This document shows positions 6,452 to 7,318 of a stretch of 7,318 nt of DNA, piece by piece. Within the stretch, counting starts at the first letter, position 1. Every line of letters begins with the position of its first letter. The DNA is from CAIVAT01 sp964628215 (GTDB lineage: Bacteria > Bacteroidota > Bacteroidia > Bacteroidales > FEN-979): the NCBI GenBank assembly GCA_964628215.1, contig CAZVNF010000178.1:1-7318 (forward strand), given 5' to 3'. The notes under the pieces were generated by a model. That model saw nothing but the letters and a program-made list of their open reading frames with translations, ran no database searches and was not told the DNA's origin. A program made the position numbers and the translations under genes.

Positions 6452-7187
6452 AACGATCCTGATTGATGATGAAGCTGAAGCGCGTGAAGTGCTGTCAGCT
6501 CTTTTGACAAAACATTCTGAAATTGAAATTGTTGGAGTTGCCGGTGATGTTGACTCCGGTCTTGACCTGATAAGGGAATACCATCCTGACCTGGTGTTTC
6601 TAGACATCAGGATGCCGAGGAAGACCGGGTTCGACCTGGTTGCCGAACTGCGCAGCATGAACCTCAATCCCGTGATTGTTTTTGTTACAGCATATGATGA
6701 ATATGCCATTAATGCTTTCAAGGTGGCAGCTTTTGATTACCTGTTAAAACCCATTGACCCTGAAGTGCTCAGTGACACCCTGAAAAGATTTTCGGTCATG
6801 CGCACTGCAGAAGATTTCAAGGAGAAAGTTGATCACCTCCTTCATCATCTTCATCATGACGACCGCATCCGGTTGAATATCCGCAGCGGCTTTCTCCTGA
6901 TCGATCCAATGGAATTACTGTATGCCGTCGCTGACGGTAATTATACCGTGATTCACTTTTCTGAGCTGCAAACAGAGATCGTTACCATGAATATCGGATC
7001 GCTGCTGGCGTTGCTCCCGGCCGGACATTTTTCGCGGATTTCGCGTTTTGCCATCATCAATCGTTCCTTTCTTTACCGTGTCGACAGGAAAAAGCGCACC
7101 TGCGAACTCCGGAAAGATGGAATCATCACGGAACTGGAAGTCTCCAGGGATTTTATCCGGGGGTTGGAACAGCAGGGTACGAAATAG
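6429..7187 (+). CDS. LytTR-family response regulator
   Basis: The 252-residue protein has an N-terminal receiver domain (about 7-122) with acidic pocket D13-D14, phospho-acceptor D59 in LVFLDIRMP, T87 and K107 in LLKP, all conserved. A LytTR DNA-binding domain occupies about 145-247, with the typical core DGNYTVIHF at 169-177 and HFSRISRFAIINRSFL at 200-215. The linker between them is histidine-rich (H136, H139, H140, H142, H143). The ATG at 6429 lies inside the end of the kinase gene (23-base overlap, different frame), which suggests translational coupling and balanced production. Phosphorylation by the upstream kinase is the expected input. LytTR proteins bind pairs of roughly 9-10-base direct repeats about 21 bases apart; a candidate pair lies just downstream at 7191-7221. 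Confidence 0.95.
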   Translation: MTHKTSIKTILIDDEAEAREVLSALLTKHSEIEIVGVAGDVDSGLDLIREYHPDLVFLDIRMPRKTGFDLVAELRSMNLNPVIVFVTAYDEYAINAFKVAAFDYLLKPIDPEVLSDTLKRFSVMRTAEDFKEKVDHLLHHLHHDDRIRLNIRSGFLLIDPMELLYAVADGNYTVIHFSELQTEIVTMNIGSLLALLPAGHFSRISRFAIINRSFLYRVDRKKRTCELRKDGIITELEVSRDFIRGLEQQGTK

Positions 7188-7188
7188 T

Positions 7189-7256
7189 ATCATTTCATAC
7201 AGAAAACAAGGGGGTTCATACAATAACCCTAAATGGGTATTGTTATGTGAAATGAT
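7189..7256. repeat. Nested inverted repeats after the regulator gene
   Basis: An outer exact 9-base inverted repeat pairs 7189-7197 with 7248-7256. Inside it, 7221-7229 pairs with 7235-7242 (CAATA, one bulged A, CCC against GGGTATTG) around a 5-base loop. In RNA this could fold as a two-tier stem and act as the 3' end of the kinase-regulator transcript. No T-run follows on the plus strand, so it is not a standard intrinsic terminator. The structure overlaps the candidate operator. Confidence 0.5.
7191..7221 (+). promoter_or_regulatory. Candidate LytTR operator: two direct repeats 21 bases apart
   Basis: CATTTCATAC at 7191-7200 and GGGTTCATAC at 7212-7221 agree at 7 of 10 positions, ending in an identical TTCATAC, with 11 bases between them. 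This is the geometry of LytTR sites. From memory, the E. coli LytTR regulator YpdB uses GGCATTTCAT-N11-GGCATTTCAT. In that register, 7189-7198 matches 8 of 10 positions and 7210-7219 matches 7 of 10, with the same 11-base gap. TTCATAC also occurs elsewhere in the window by chance, so only the paired geometry is informative. Confidence 0.4.
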
Positions 7257-7269
7257 TTGAATAATATTG
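7239..7269 (+). promoter_or_regulatory. Weak promoter candidate for a gene beyond the right edge
   Basis: TTG at 7240-7242 is followed after 19 bases by TAATATTG at 7262-7269, one mismatch from TAnnTTTG. The spacing fits the Bacteroidota -33/-7 arrangement, and the LytTR-like repeats lie upstream of it. No plus-strand ATG occurs between 7270 and 7318, so any gene would start outside the window. The match is imperfect and the region is AT-rich. Confidence 0.25.
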
Positions 7270-7279
7270 TGTTCAAATC
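7254..7279. repeat. 8-base perfect inverted repeat
   Basis: GATTTGAA at 7254-7261 is the exact reverse complement of TTCAAATC at 7272-7279, with a 10-base spacer. It shares bases 7254-7256 with the preceding outer stem, so the two stems cannot both fully form in RNA. It could be a transcript-end hairpin, a dimeric regulator site, or chance in AT-rich DNA. Confidence 0.5.
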
Positions 7280-7318
7280 GTATTTCCATTGACCAGCGGA
7301 TAAAAACACCTCAACCTT

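Overview
The window looks like chromosomal DNA of a member of the Bacteroidota. The evidence is a periplasmic-propeller (Reg_prop plus Y_Y_Y) LytS-type histidine kinase paired with a LytTR response regulator, start codons without Shine-Dalgarno sequences in AT-rich leaders, and two exact matches to the Bacteroidota -7 promoter element TAnnTTTG in front of minus-strand genes. The genus cannot be told from the sequence.

Layout from left to right. (1) 1-173, minus strand: the N-terminal part of a lipoprotein gene that runs off the left edge. (2) 174-380: a 207-base spacer holding the lipoprotein promoter candidate and a short array of CACGAAG units. (3) 381-752, plus strand: a complete GxxExxY-family gene with a PD-(D/E)XK-like nuclease fold signature. 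Its stop codon is followed directly by a second CACGAAG array in the opposite orientation, so the gene sits inside an inverted-repeat cassette (292-804). (4) 813-3215, minus strand: a secreted family 31 glycoside hydrolase, probably an alpha-glucosidase, converging on the cassette. (5) 3216-3382: a 167-base divergent promoter region. (6) 3383-6451 and 6429-7187, plus strand: a membrane sensor kinase and a LytTR response regulator, overlapping by 23 bases. (7) 7188-7318: a non-coding tail with a LytTR-operator-like direct repeat, two overlapping inverted repeats and a weak promoter candidate for a gene beyond the right edge.

The kinase and regulator should form one two-component system: the periplasmic propeller senses a ligand, the cytoplasmic His_kinase domain phosphorylates the regulator, and the LytTR domain binds paired direct repeats. 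Its divergent position next to a secreted alpha-glucosidase suggests, but does not prove, a link to glucan use. The most unusual element is the GxxExxY cassette: a nuclease-like gene framed by inverted arrays whose units recur every 10 or 11 bases, one DNA helical turn.
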